Shown here: piece after piece, positions 1 to 8,274 of the stretch
Layout of the letters: every line of letters starts with the position of its first letter
How positions within the stretch are numbered: position 1 is the first letter of the stretch
Assembly: GCF_003054705.1 (NCBI RefSeq)
Contig: NZ_QAYX01000023.1
Location: forward strand, 620,001-684,000
Source: Opitutus sp. ER46
GTDB taxonomy: Bacteria; Verrucomicrobiota; Verrucomicrobiia; Opitutales; Opitutaceae
Direction: 5' to 3'
DNA: 64,000 nucleotides
Translations under genes and position numbers: made by a program
The notes under the pieces: generated by a model
What the model saw: only the letters and a program-made list of their open reading frames with translations
What the model was told of the DNA's origin: nothing
The model's database searches: none

Positions 1-3000
1 CGGACACCGAGGCCCGCGATGAACGAGACGTTCACCGGGTTGGCGCCCGTCTCGTAGTTCATGTTGGTGACGAGGGCGTCGATGTACTCCTGCTTCGGGT
101 TGATCTGATACGCCATGGCCATCGCGTTGGCGGACTCCATGGAGAAGTACCAACCCGTCTGCATCGTGCGGCGGATGTTGTCCGGGAACACGGTGCCGTA
201 GGCGCTGCCCTTGGTCCACTTGAGCGCCTCCTCGGCGGCGGCGGTGATCTGGCCTTCGCAGGCGGCGAGGTAGGTGGCGTTCAACTGGCTCGCGGCCAGG
301 CGGCCGGAGCGGGCGGCGAACGCGTAGGTACGGATCGCGGCGCCCCAGCCCTGGTACAGGCGTTCCCAGCTCCAATGGAGCGTGTTCGGGTCGGCCGGGT
401 TCGGGAACCACTCGAGCAGCTTCTGCTGGTACTGCGCCTCGCCGGTGGCGACGAACATGGCGGCGGCGGCCCAGGCGAGCTCGTCGTCGTGCATGAACTC
501 ATCGCCGTAGAACGTGATGCGCTGGTAGGCGCCGTCCTTGCCGTACTTGGCGATGGCGTTCATGAGGAACTGCCAGCCGAGCTTGGCCTTGGCGAGGTAC
601 GAGGCCGCGAGGTCCGGGTAAGCCTTCTTGAAGGCCGGGGACGAGGCGAACTCGGCGAGCACGGCGACCGAGGCGGCCGTGGCGGACGTGTTCTTGGGCC
701 AGACAACCTGCTGGTCGCCCTTCTCCGGGGAGATGTCGTATTCGTATTCCCGATTCTTCGGGTACACGATGAAGTAGAAGCCGCCGTCGGAGTCCTGCAG
801 CTTGGCCACGTAGTCGGCCTCCCACTTCGCTTCCTGGAGGATGTCGCCGATGCCGTCGCCGCTCTCGGGGATGCCGAGATTGTCGAGGCTGCCGGCGCCC
901 TGGATCGAGTCGGCGGCGAACAGGATGTTGTGCGCGAGGAGCGCCACATCGATGGTGTACTTGCTGTAGTCGCCGGCGTCGTGATGGCCGCCCGAGACGT
1001 CGACCTTGCCCTGCCGCACGAACGGATAGAGCTGGGTGGCGGGGCCCGTGAGGACCGGCGCGGTCTGGCGGCTGTTGCCGCTGCTGTACGAGGTGATCAC
1101 ACGCCACGTGAAGTCGTAGGCGGGATCGGACGTCGGGACCTCGGCGGCGGCCGTATGGCAGGCCGCGTGGACGAAGCGCGTGTAGGGCAGCTCGTTGGAG
1201 CCGCCGCAGCGCTGGTGATACAGGCCGAGTTCGTAAGCCCGGGCGAACGCCATGGCGACGCCTTCGTTGATGACGAACGGGAGCGAAGCGCCCATGCCGG
1301 GGACGACGACCTGGTACTCGCCGGGCGTCTTGTAGCTGGTGAAGTCAGCCTCGTACACCTTCTGGTAAGGCATCGGGCTGGTCTGGTAGCCGGTATCGCG
1401 ACGATTGGTCAGCGTGCCGGTGTACACGGTGACGCCGGTGGCGGCGTTCACGAGCTTGAAGCCCTTGGCGGCGTCGACGTCCATCTCCCCCAGGTTGCCC
1501 AGGTAGTAGCCGACCATGGCCTTCTTGCTGAAGCCGGGGACATAGCCCTCCTGGTTGACGTGGATCGCAGGGTTGAAGCGCAGGGCTTCAGCCTTGCTGG
1601 AGAACGTGAAGGCGGAGCCCCACAGCGCGTTGCCGGGATTCTTCACCTCGACGGTCTGACCCTCGGTGATCGGGGCGGACAACTTGAGGAACAAGCTGGC
1701 CTCGACGCGGAGGTCGCGAACGTTGAGTTGGGCGTAGGCGGCGCGGCGGCGGAAGCCGACCGAGCTGACGCTGATCGCCTGACCGTTGGACGTGACGGCG
1801 AACTGCGACGTCGCGGGAGCGTTCAGGTTGCCGGACGCGTCGACGAAGTTCCAGTCGGCGAACGTTGCGGGTTCGGCGGGCTTGGCGAGCACGCGGCGGA
1901 GTTCGAGCAGCGTCGGCGAAAGGACGCGGAGCTCGTGATCACCAACCTGCGGAATGCGCGCGAGGACGTTTTCGCCCCACGTGGACGGAGGCAGGGGAGT
2001 GTCGGACCCATTCGGATCGGTCGGGATGGTCGATGGCGTGGTCGTAGGCGTGCCGGAGGAGGAGTCGCCACCGGAGGGGGCGCCGCCCGAAGGCGTGCCC
2101 GGCGAGGTGTCGCCGCCCGAGCTGGTGCTGCCGGTCTTGCCGGAGGCATCCCAGGTGGCGGCGCCGCCGAAGAGTGCGAAGCCCATGGCAACGACCTTCT
2201 CGTTCTCGAGGCCCACGGCGCTGGCCGGGACTTCGAGGCGAACCCACTTGCCGGTCGCGGGGAGCGCGCCGGCGTAGTAACGGCCGGTGCCGGAGCCGCG
2301 GTCGATCTTGTTGGCGCCCCAGTAGGCGCGGTGCTCCCACGAGGAGTTCGTGGACCAGCTCAGCATGATCTCGGACGGCGGGTTGGCCGGGTCGAGGTAC
2401 ACGTAGGCGAAGAGCTTGTCGCCGGTGGCGACGGACAACCAGCTGCCAGACCAGCCGAACCAGTGTTCGTGGAGGCCGGTGGCGAGGTCGGAGCGATGCG
2501 CCTTGGTGCCGGAGACAGGCGTCGGATTGCTGCTCACCCAGTTCCAGGTGTCGCCATTGGTCGCGAGACCGCCGGCGCCGGTGGGCAGGGTGTCATCGAT
2601 CCAGACGGTGTCCGACGTGGTCGGCCCGGGCGTGGTCGGGGTGGGCGACGTGGTGCCGCCGCCGGAAGGAGTCTCGCCGGTGGAGGTACCGGGGGTGGAC
2701 TTGCCGGAGGCGTCGAAGTTCGCCGCGCCGCCGAAGAGCGAGTAGCCCATGGCGACGACGGTTTCCTTCTCCATGCCCACGGCGCTGGCCGGGACTTCGA
2801 GGCGGACCCACTGGCCGGTGGCGGGCAGAGCGCCCGCGTAGTAGCGGCCGACGCCGCTGCCGCGGTCGATCTGGTTGGCGCCCCAGTAGGCGCGGTGTTC
2901 CCACGAGGTGTTCGTGGACCAGCTGATCATGATCTCGGCGGGCGGGTTGGCCGGGTCGAGGTACACGTAGGTGAAGAGCTTGTCACCGACCGCGACTGGG

Positions 3001-5909
3001 AGGGTCGCGCCGGACCAGCCGAACCAGTGCTCGTGGAGGCCGGTGGCGACATCGGAGCGGTGCGACTTGGTGCCGTACTTGGCGAGGTTGCTCACCCAGT
3101 TCCAGGTATCGCCATTGGTCGCGAGACCGCCGGCGCCGGAGGGGAGGGCGTCATCGATCCAGACGGTGTCTTTGGCTGTGGTGCTGCCGGAACCAGGGGA
3201 AGGCGTGGTGACGATCGGGATGGACGGCGCGCTGGGCAGCCGCTTGCCGGAGGTGTCCCAAGTGACGCCGCCGCCGAAGGCGGAGAAGCCCATGCCGGTG
3301 ACGGTGGAGGCGTCGAGGCCGACGGCGCTGGCCGGGACCTCGAGCTTGACCCACTGGCCGGTGGCGGGGAGGGCGCCGGCGTAGTAACGACCCGCGCCGG
3401 AGCCGCGATCGATCTGATTGGCGCCCCAGTAGGCGCGGTGTTCCCACGACGAGCTGGTGGACCAGCTTAGCATGATCTCGGACGGCGGGTTGGCCGGGTC
3501 GAGGTACACGTAGGTGAAGAGCAGATCGCCCTTGGCGACCGCGAGAGGGCTGGCGGACCAGCCGAACCAGTGCTCGTGGAGACCGGTGGCGGCGTCCGAA
3601 CGGTGCGCCTTGGTGCCGGTGGCGGGAGTGGGCGAGGTCACCCAGTTCCAGGTGTCGCCATTCGTGCCGAGGCCGCCGGCGCCAGCCGGGAGGGCGTCGT
3701 CGATCCAGACCGTGGTGCCGGCGGTGGTGCCGGGGATGGTCGGGCCGGTGGAGGGCGTGGGCGAGGTGGTGCCGCCGCCGGTGTCACCGGGGCTCGTGGT
3801 GGCGTTGCTCACGGTGACCGTGTAGGCGGCCGCGGTGGCGATATTGCCGGCGGCATCGCGAGCGAGGGCCGTGATCGTGTGCGTGCCATTGCTGAACGAC
3901 GTCGAGTTGAGCGTCGTCTGGTACGGGGCGCTCGTGAGCTCGGCGCCGAGGTTGGCGCCGTCGAATTTGAACTGCACGCCGGTGACGCCGACGTTGTCGC
4001 TGGCGTTGGCGCTGACGGTCACGGCGGTGCCGGACACGGTGGCGCCGTTGCTGGGCGACGTGAGGGAGACCGTCGGGAGGGTGGTGTCAGGCGTCGGGGT
4101 CGGCGTGGTGCCGCCGCCGGAAACCGACCAGAAGGCGCCCTGGCTGGCGTTGTAGTAGGAACCGCTGGTGGTGTCCTCGAGCTTCACGGTGCGGACCATG
4201 TAGGTGGCGCCGCTCGGAGCGGAGGTGTCGGTGAACAGCGGGTTGGTGACGACGGACGACGTCAGGCGCGTGAACGGGCCGTTGGCGGACGTGGCGCGAT
4301 AAACGTGGTAACCGACGACGTTGGTGTCGGCGGCGGCGGTCCAATTGAGGGCCACGGCGCTGCCGCTGACGGTGCCGCGGAGGTTGGAGACCGGCATGAC
4401 CGGGTGCAGGCGCAGGGTCGGGTCGCCCATGAGCGCGATGTGCGTGCGGTGGGCGGCGGTGTTGATCTGGGTCTGGTAGCTGTTGACGTTGTTCTGCGTC
4501 AGCTGGGCGACGTAGCCGATGGTTTCACCGGCGCCCATGGGATGGAGGAACCAGTGGGGGCGGCCGGACCAGACGGAGACGAGGCCGGAGTCGGTGGCGA
4601 GGGGGGCGCGGAGGAAGTTGTCCTCGTGGTCCCAATCGCCGAGCCAGGAGCCGAAGATCAGGTTGAACACGCCGCGGGTGTTGGCCGTGACGAGATCGTA
4701 GGTCGTGCCGGCGTTGTAGAGGCCGCTGTTGCCGATGCCGGAAACGGCGTCGTAGCTGCCGGCGCCGCAGCCGTAGGCGAGGAGGTAATCGTTCTGGGCG
4801 GCCTGGGGAATCCAGACGCCGCGCTGATCGTTGTACTCGCGGTTGAGATCGCGGATGTTGGACGCGCCGACGAGCGGAGCGAAGCTGCGGAAGCCGGAGG
4901 CGCCGAAGGCCTCGCCGCCGCGGGCACCGAAGTAATCGCCGAGGACGGCGCGGCGGGGCGGGTTGTTGGCGCGGGTACGGAACGCGTGGTCCTTGTTCAG
5001 GTACTTGCGCATGAGATCGAGCTCGGTGGGAAAGGAGGCGGCGGCGCCCCATTCCTTGCGGCCCGGCATGTTGGCGAGGTCGACCCGGCCGACCTGCAAC
5101 TCGACGTTGGATGGGATGTCCGACTGGTCGAACTTGCCGTCGCCGGGGACGTTGCTGATGCGCTTCGCGTCGGCGGGATCGGTGTTGATCGTCTGCGTGT
5201 AGTTGACCGAGGAGTCGGTCCAGTCGCCGTCGACATCGCCGTAGAAGACGTCGGCCGGCCAGGCGCCGATGTGATCGGAGTGGCCGTCGGGGTTGAACTG
5301 GCCGGAGTAGGGCACGGGGACGTGGCCGAAGAGGAAGACGGACTTCACGTTGGCTGGATCGGCGGCGTAGTCGGCCTTGATGAGGGCCTTGACCGACGCG
5401 ACCGAGTCATTGCGGCCGACGTCGTGGCGGAGGACGGTCCAGCCGTCGCCGACGAGGTCCTGCTGCAGCCGCGCAAGCTCGGAGGCGAGTGCGGTGGAGA
5501 AGGTGTTGTCGACGATCAGGACGACCTTGCCGCGGTTCTCGACGAGGGGCGTCTGGATCCCGGTGCGGATGTAGCCGTAGCCGGTGTACGAGCCCGCCGC
5601 CTTGACGATGCGGTACTCGTAGGCGGTGCCGACGGCGACGTTGGTGTCGGTGTACGACGTGGAGCTACCCGCGATCGTGGTGCCGGAACCCCAGGAGGTG
5701 TCGTTGGGGGCTTTGCGGTAGATCGTGTAGCTTGAAGGGGTGCCGTTGGTGTCCTGCGGCCAGCTCAAGGTGATCTTGGCGGGCGCGGGCTGGACGGCAG
5801 AACTCACCTGGACACTGTAGTCCCAGACGTTTTCCACGGCGTGGGCGGAGGTGAGGCTGAGGGTGATGGCGGTCAGCAGAGCGACCGCGGCACTGAGGAA
5901 TCGAATCAT
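1..5909 (-). CDS. Secreted multidomain GH9 glycoside hydrolase (cellulase-type), C-terminus beyond window
   Basis: About 1,969 residues are visible in one uninterrupted frame that runs off the left edge. The ATG at 5909 begins a signal peptide (residues 1-24, ending TSAHA). Domains in order: fibronectin-III-like (~33-120); a gingipain/C25-like fold (~125-500, ending in the typical ALMGDPTLRLH); a second FN3-like domain (~505-590); a bacterial Ig-like domain (~608-705); three near-identical ~160-residue modules joined by Ser/Thr/Pro/Gly linkers (~730-1262); the N-terminal Ig domain of GH9 enzymes (~1440-1545, HVNQEGYVP); and the (alpha/alpha)6 GH9 catalytic domain from ~1550. The GH9 DAGD motif is at residues 1644-1647. 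The conserved C-terminal His/Arg and the acid Glu lie outside the window. Family knowledge gives inverting cleavage of beta-1,4-glucans. The true substrate is not readable. The C25-like part has a Cys (YGCGAGSYD) but I cannot identify a complete His-Cys dyad, so it may be structural. Confidence 0.88.
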   Translation of the reverse strand, partial: MIRFLSAAVALLTAITLSLTSAHAVENVWDYSVQVSSAVQPAPAKITLSWPQDTNGTPSSYTIYRKAPNDTSWGSGTTIAGSSTSYTDTNVAVGTAYEYRIVKAAGSYTGYGYIRTGIQTPLVENRGKVVLIVDNTFSTALASELARLQQDLVGDGWTVLRHDVGRNDSVASVKALIKADYAADPANVKSVFLFGHVPVPYSGQFNPDGHSDHIGAWPADVFYGDVDGDWTDSSVNYTQTINTDPADAKRISNVPGDGKFDQSDIPSNVELQVGRVDLANMPGRKEWGAAASFPTELDLMRKYLNKDHAFRTRANNPPRRAVLGDYFGARGGEAFGASGFRSFAPLVGASNIRDLNREYNDQRGVWIPQAAQNDYLLAYGCGAGSYDAVSGIGNSGLYNAGTTYDLVTANTRGVFNLIFGSWLGDWDHEDNFLRAPLATDSGLVSVWSGRPHWFLHPMGAGETIGYVAQLTQNNVNSYQTQINTAAHRTHIALMGDPTLRLHPVMPVSNLRGTVSGSAVALNWTAAADTNVVGYHVYRATSANGPFTRLTSSVVTNPLFTDTSAPSGATYMVRTVKLEDTTSGSYYNASQGAFWSVSGGGTTPTPTPDTTLPTVSLTSPSNGATVSGTAVTVSANASDNVGVTGVQFKFDGANLGAELTSAPYQTTLNSTSFSNGTHTITALARDAAGNIATAAAYTVTVSNATTSPGDTGGGTTSPTPSTGPTIPGTTAGTTVWIDDALPAGAGGLGTNGDTWNWVTSPTPATGTKAHRSDAATGLHEHWFGWSASPLAVAKGDLLFTYVYLDPANPPSEIMLSWSTSSSWEHRAYWGANQIDRGSGAGRYYAGALPATGQWVKLEVPASAVGLDASTVTGMGFSAFGGGVTWDTSGKRLPSAPSIPIVTTPSPGSGSTTAKDTVWIDDALPSGAGGLATNGDTWNWVSNLAKYGTKSHRSDVATGLHEHWFGWSGATLPVAVGDKLFTYVYLDPANPPAEIMISWSTNTSWEHRAYWGANQIDRGSGVGRYYAGALPATGQWVRLEVPASAVGMEKETVVAMGYSLFGGAANFDASGKSTPGTSTGETPSGGGTTSPTPTTPGPTTSDTVWIDDTLPTGAGGLATNGDTWNWVSSNPTPVSGTKAHRSDLATGLHEHWFGWSGSWLSVATGDKLFAYVYLDPANPPSEIMLSWSTNSSWEHRAYWGANKIDRGSGTGRYYAGALPATGKWVRLEVPASAVGLENEKVVAMGFALFGGAATWDASGKTGSTSSGGDTSPGTPSGGAPSGGDSSSGTPTTTPSTIPTDPNGSDTPLPPSTWGENVLARIPQVGDHELRVLSPTLLELRRVLAKPAEPATFADWNFVDASGNLNAPATSQFAVTSNGQAISVSSVGFRRRAAYAQLNVRDLRVEASLFLKLSAPITEGQTVEVKNPGNALWGSAFTFSSKAEALRFNPAIHVNQEGYVPGFSKKAMVGYYLGNLGEMDVDAAKGFKLVNAATGVTVYTGTLTNRRDTGYQTSPMPYQKVYEADFTSYKTPGEYQVVVPGMGASLPFVINEGVAMAFARAYELGLYHQRCGGSNELPYTRFVHAACHTAAAEVPTSDPAYDFTWRVITSYSSGNSRQTAPVLTGPATQLYPFVRQGKVDVSGGHHDAGDYSKYTIDVALLAHNILFAADSIQGAGSLDNLGIPESGDGIGDILQEAKWEADYVAKLQDSDGGFYFIVYPKNREYEYDISPEKGDQQVVWPKNTSATAASVAVLAEFASSPAFKKAYPDLAASYLAKAKLGWQFLMNAIAKYGKDGAYQRITFYGDEFMHDDELAWAAAAMFVATGEAQYQQKLLEWFPNPADPNTLHWSWERLYQGWGAAIRTYAFAARSGRLAASQLNATYLAACEGQITAAAEEALKWTKGSAYGTVFPDNIRRTMQTGWYFSMESANAMAMAYQINPKQEYIDALVTNMNYETGANPVNVSFIAGLGV
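2130..3713 (-). repeat. Three tandem ~470-bp in-gene repeats encoding a surface module
   Basis: Within the GH9 gene three units (about 3713-3244, 3173-2700 and 2612-2130) encode nearly the same protein module. Each starts VWIDDALP or VWIDDTLP, contains HEHWFGWS, YVYLDPANPP and SWEHRAYWGAN, and ends WDTSGK, FDASGK or WDASGK. Linkers between units are Pro/Ser/Thr/Gly-rich and differ in length. Similar modules occur in large surface proteins. A beta-sandwich carbohydrate- or wall-binding role is inference. Confidence 0.8.
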
Positions 5910-6103
5910 AGCCCCGCCAGCATGCCCGACTCGCGCAAATGCCTTTATCCGCGCGGGTCTGATAAACCTGTCAGTCTGCGCGCAGGTTCGCTGTCAGTGT
6001 CTGTCTGACAAAACGCCCAACCCGCGGGGGGGCGCCGCGGCGCGGGGGCGGTCAAGGGCAGGCGACACGGAGCGAAAACCCGCAAGGTGCTCTGCAGGAT
6101 CGC

Positions 6104-6297
6104 GGTCTTTCTCTTACTCTTCCTCTTCCTCTTTCTTTCGATCGGCTGGCCCGTGGGGGCCTGAGGCCCGGTCACAGAATCTGAATCTCGTTACCCCGAT
6201 GGTATGAACCACGGAGGCACGGAGGTCACAGAGAAGACCGGGCTGGCCGAGTAGGACATCGAGAGAAAGAGTACGAGGAAGAGAAAGAGTAAGCGTC
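6104..6297. repeat. Intergenic inverted repeat, pyrimidine/purine-arm family, copy A
   Basis: In the 434-bp gap between the GH9 start and the acyltransferase stop, a C/T-only arm (6104-6145, containing ctcttactcttcctcttcct) is followed about 110 nt later by a G/A-only arm (6258-6297). The second is largely the reverse complement of the first. The loop carries gaaccacggaggcacggagg, a motif type I associate with intergenic repeats. No gene is visible in the gap. The same arms recur at other gaps in this window. Confidence 0.7.
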
Positions 6298-6343
6298 GGA
6301 TGGAGCGCTGCCTTTTTCCACGCGCGCGCGGCGTCGGCCGGGG

Positions 6344-7507
6344 TCAGCCCGGCAACGACGTGGCGACGGCGGGGACCTTGGTGGCGGCCGGTGGCGGGGG
6401 CGCAACGACCGCAGGGCGGCGGTCGCTGAACCAACGGTCCTTCAGGCGCAGGAAAAAGCGCTCGTACGTGAGGTAGCTGACCGACGCGATCGCGACGCTG
6501 AGGAGCGTGCTGCCGAGGAACAGGAGACCGACGGACTCGAGGTGCGCGGCGGCGAGGACGCCGCGCACGGCGCGGATGCACAGCACGTGGAGCAGGTAGA
6601 TCCCAAAGCTGATGGTGCCGATCCAGGCGACCGGCCGCAGCCGGAGGGCGCGGGCAAAATCGTTGTCCTCGCGCACGACGCAGGTGGCGACGAGGAAGGT
6701 GAGCGTCACGGCAACCAGGAGTTCGCCGAAGAAGCCAAGATCGCGTTGGAACCAGAGCGCGACGAGGACGGCGGTCGCGGCGGCCCAGGCGGACCCGCGG
6801 CGGCCCGCGAACCGAGCGACGGCGTGGTAGCCCCGCGCGGAGTCGAGCACGTGGGCGAGGATGACGCCGAGCAGGATCGCGGCGGGGACGCTGCTGAGGA
6901 TCTTGAGCGGGAGCGTCTGGGCGCCGGCCACGTAGGCGAGCCCGGCGAGCTGCGTCACGACGAGCAGGCCGAGCGCGAGGAAGGCGGGGGAGGCGCGACC
7001 AAAGCCGCGTTCGACCCACGGCCAGCAAAGGTAGAACTGCTCCTCGGCGGCAAGGGACCAGGCGAAGTAGAAAATCACGCGCCCATCCAGCTCGACGAAC
7101 CAGTTGGAGGTGAACGTGGCGAAGGCGGGCAGATTGGCGAAGAAGGCCTGGCCGGCGGGGCCGCGTTCGAGATACCATACGAGTCCGACGTAGCCCAGGA
7201 GGACGGCGTAGTAGAGCGGCAGGATGCGCAGGGCACGGCGGCACCAGAAGCGCGGCACGTCGAGTGCGCCGCGGCGCTTCGCGCGCAGGAGCAGGGTGGA
7301 AATGAGAAACGCGGAGATGACGAAGAACAGGTGCACGCCACGATTGCCCTCGTGGACGAGCCGGGTGGCGGCGGGGAAGGCAGACTCGGACGCGTGGTGC
7401 CAGATCACCGCGAGGATGCTGATCGCGCGCAGCCCATCGAGCGACGTGAAGAAGGACGTGCGCGAGAAACGTTCGTAGCCGGCGGCGAGACTCGCGTCGG
7501 GGGTCAT
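6344..7507 (-). CDS. Acyltransferase family 3 (OafA/YrhL-type) membrane protein
   Basis: 387 residues, the usual length of the family. Such integral-membrane enzymes transfer O-acetyl or other acyl groups to surface polysaccharides or peptidoglycan on the outer side of the inner membrane. The N-terminal signature is clear: SLDGLRAISILAVIWHH places the conserved Arg and His, and NRGVHLFFVISAFLI follows, then about ten hydrophobic segments. The open frame continues upstream of the chosen ATG through low-complexity repeat DNA. MTPDASL is preferred because homologous sequence begins just after it. It lies near polysaccharide export genes, so modification of an exported glycan is a reasonable inference. 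The exact acyl group and acceptor are unknown. Confidence 0.85.
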   Translation of the reverse strand: MTPDASLAAGYERFSRTSFFTSLDGLRAISILAVIWHHASESAFPAATRLVHEGNRGVHLFFVISAFLISTLLLRAKRRGALDVPRFWCRRALRILPLYYAVLLGYVGLVWYLERGPAGQAFFANLPAFATFTSNWFVELDGRVIFYFAWSLAAEEQFYLCWPWVERGFGRASPAFLALGLLVVTQLAGLAYVAGAQTLPLKILSSVPAAILLGVILAHVLDSARGYHAVARFAGRRGSAWAAATAVLVALWFQRDLGFFGELLVAVTLTFLVATCVVREDNDFARALRLRPVAWIGTISFGIYLLHVLCIRAVRGVLAAAHLESVGLLFLGSTLLSVAIASVSYLTYERFFLRLKDRWFSDRRPAVVAPPPPAATKVPAVATSLPG

Positions 7508-7559
7508 GCGCGCGAGTTTATGCGCGCGACCGCTCCGTGCCCCAGTGGGTGAGTACCCC

Positions 7560-7590
7560 GGGGGCCGGGCCGCGCTGCGGCCCGGCCCCC
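7560..7590. other. GC-only 14-bp hairpin upstream of acyltransferase
   Basis: gggggccgggccgc (7560-7573) pairs without mismatch with gcggcccggccccc (7577-7590) around a three-base gct loop. It lies 53-83 bp upstream of the acyltransferase ATG. There is no T-tract on either side, so it does not look like a standard intrinsic terminator. It would sit in the mRNA leader if transcription starts upstream of it. Confidence 0.6.
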
Positions 7591-7592
7591 CC

Positions 7593-7770
7593 GGGAGTGA
7601 GAGTGAAAGTGAGAGTGAAAGTGGCCGGAGGCGGGCCAGGGAGTGAAGGATAGTGGCCGGTCTTTCTCTTTCTCGTACTCTTTCTCTTTCTCTTTCTCTC
7701 GATCCGACTGCTTCCCTCAATCCCTCAATCCCTCGAGAGAAAGAGGAAGAGTAAGAGAAAGAGGAAGACT
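7593..7770. repeat. Intergenic inverted repeat family, copy B with agtgaaagtg direct repeats
   Basis: From 7593 a run of agtgagagtg/agtgaaagtg direct repeats precedes a C/T arm (7659-7705). A short spacer with repeated tccctcaa follows, then a complementary G/A arm (7732-7770). The layout matches the copy at 14757-14972 closely, including the spacer motif. It fills the gap between the acyltransferase and the response regulator. Confidence 0.72.
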
Positions 7771-7782
7771 GCCCCAGGGCCC

Positions 7783-8274
7783 TTACCGGGGGAGGAGGGG
7801 GGCGGAGTGGAGGGAGTGGGCGGCGCGATAGCCTTCGGTGCACGCCATGGGGAGCAAGTTGAAGTGGAGCCAGCTGCGGATGAAGCGGGCGAACTCGATG
7901 CGTTCGCTGGTGGCGGGGGCTTTCACAATGAAGCCGTTCGCGCCGGCGGCGTACGCGCGCTCGATGTCGAGCGGGTGTGACGACGAGGAAAAGATGATCG
8001 CGGGGACGCACCGCGTGCCGGGATCGCTGCGCGCCCACTGCAGGACGTCCAGGCCAGTCATGCGCGGCATCTTGAGGTCGAGAATCATCAGGGCGGGCAG
8101 GCGGTCGCGGGGACCGGGCGCCTGCTGCAGCTCGGTCAGGTAGTCGACGGCCTCCTGGCCGTCGGAAACGACCTGGAGCGGGTTGGCGATGCCGACCTCG
8201 GCGAACGCGCGCTTGAGCAGCAGGACGTCGGTGTCGTCGTCCTCGGCGAGGAGGATCGTGGCTTGTTCGGTCAT
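7783..8274 (-). CDS. Single-domain response regulator (Rcp1/CheY-like)
   Basis: 163 residues comprising one receiver domain and no output domain. The acidic pocket is EDDD near residue 11, the phosphoacceptor is D66 (LMILDLKMPRM), the Ser cluster FSSSS holds the conserved Thr/Ser position, and FIVKAP supplies the conserved Lys. The start codon overlaps the stop of the upstream histidine kinase by 4 nt (ATGA), so the two are translationally coupled and almost certainly a cognate pair. Rcp1-type regulators act by protein contact or phosphorelay and not by DNA binding. The downstream partner is not visible here. Confidence 0.9.
   Translation of the reverse strand: MTEQATILLAEDDDTDVLLLKRAFAEVGIANPLQVVSDGQEAVDYLTELQQAPGPRDRLPALMILDLKMPRMTGLDVLQWARSDPGTRCVPAIIFSSSSHPLDIERAYAAGANGFIVKAPATSERIEFARFIRSWLHFNLLPMACTEGYRAAHSLHSAPLLPR

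Noticed and set aside
375-5735. Two long plus-strand open frames (1,031 and 721 codons)
   Set aside because: They lie antisense to the GH9 gene, are Gly/Arg/Val-rich without domains, and arise from GC-rich codon bias.
7593-7770. CRISPR array
   Set aside because: Repeat units are 10 nt or shorter and purely purine or pyrimidine, with no regular spacers and no cas genes.
7508-8038. N-terminal extension of the acyltransferase frame by 177 codons
   Set aside because: It translates repeat DNA and antisense of the response regulator. Homologous sequence starts at MTPDASL.
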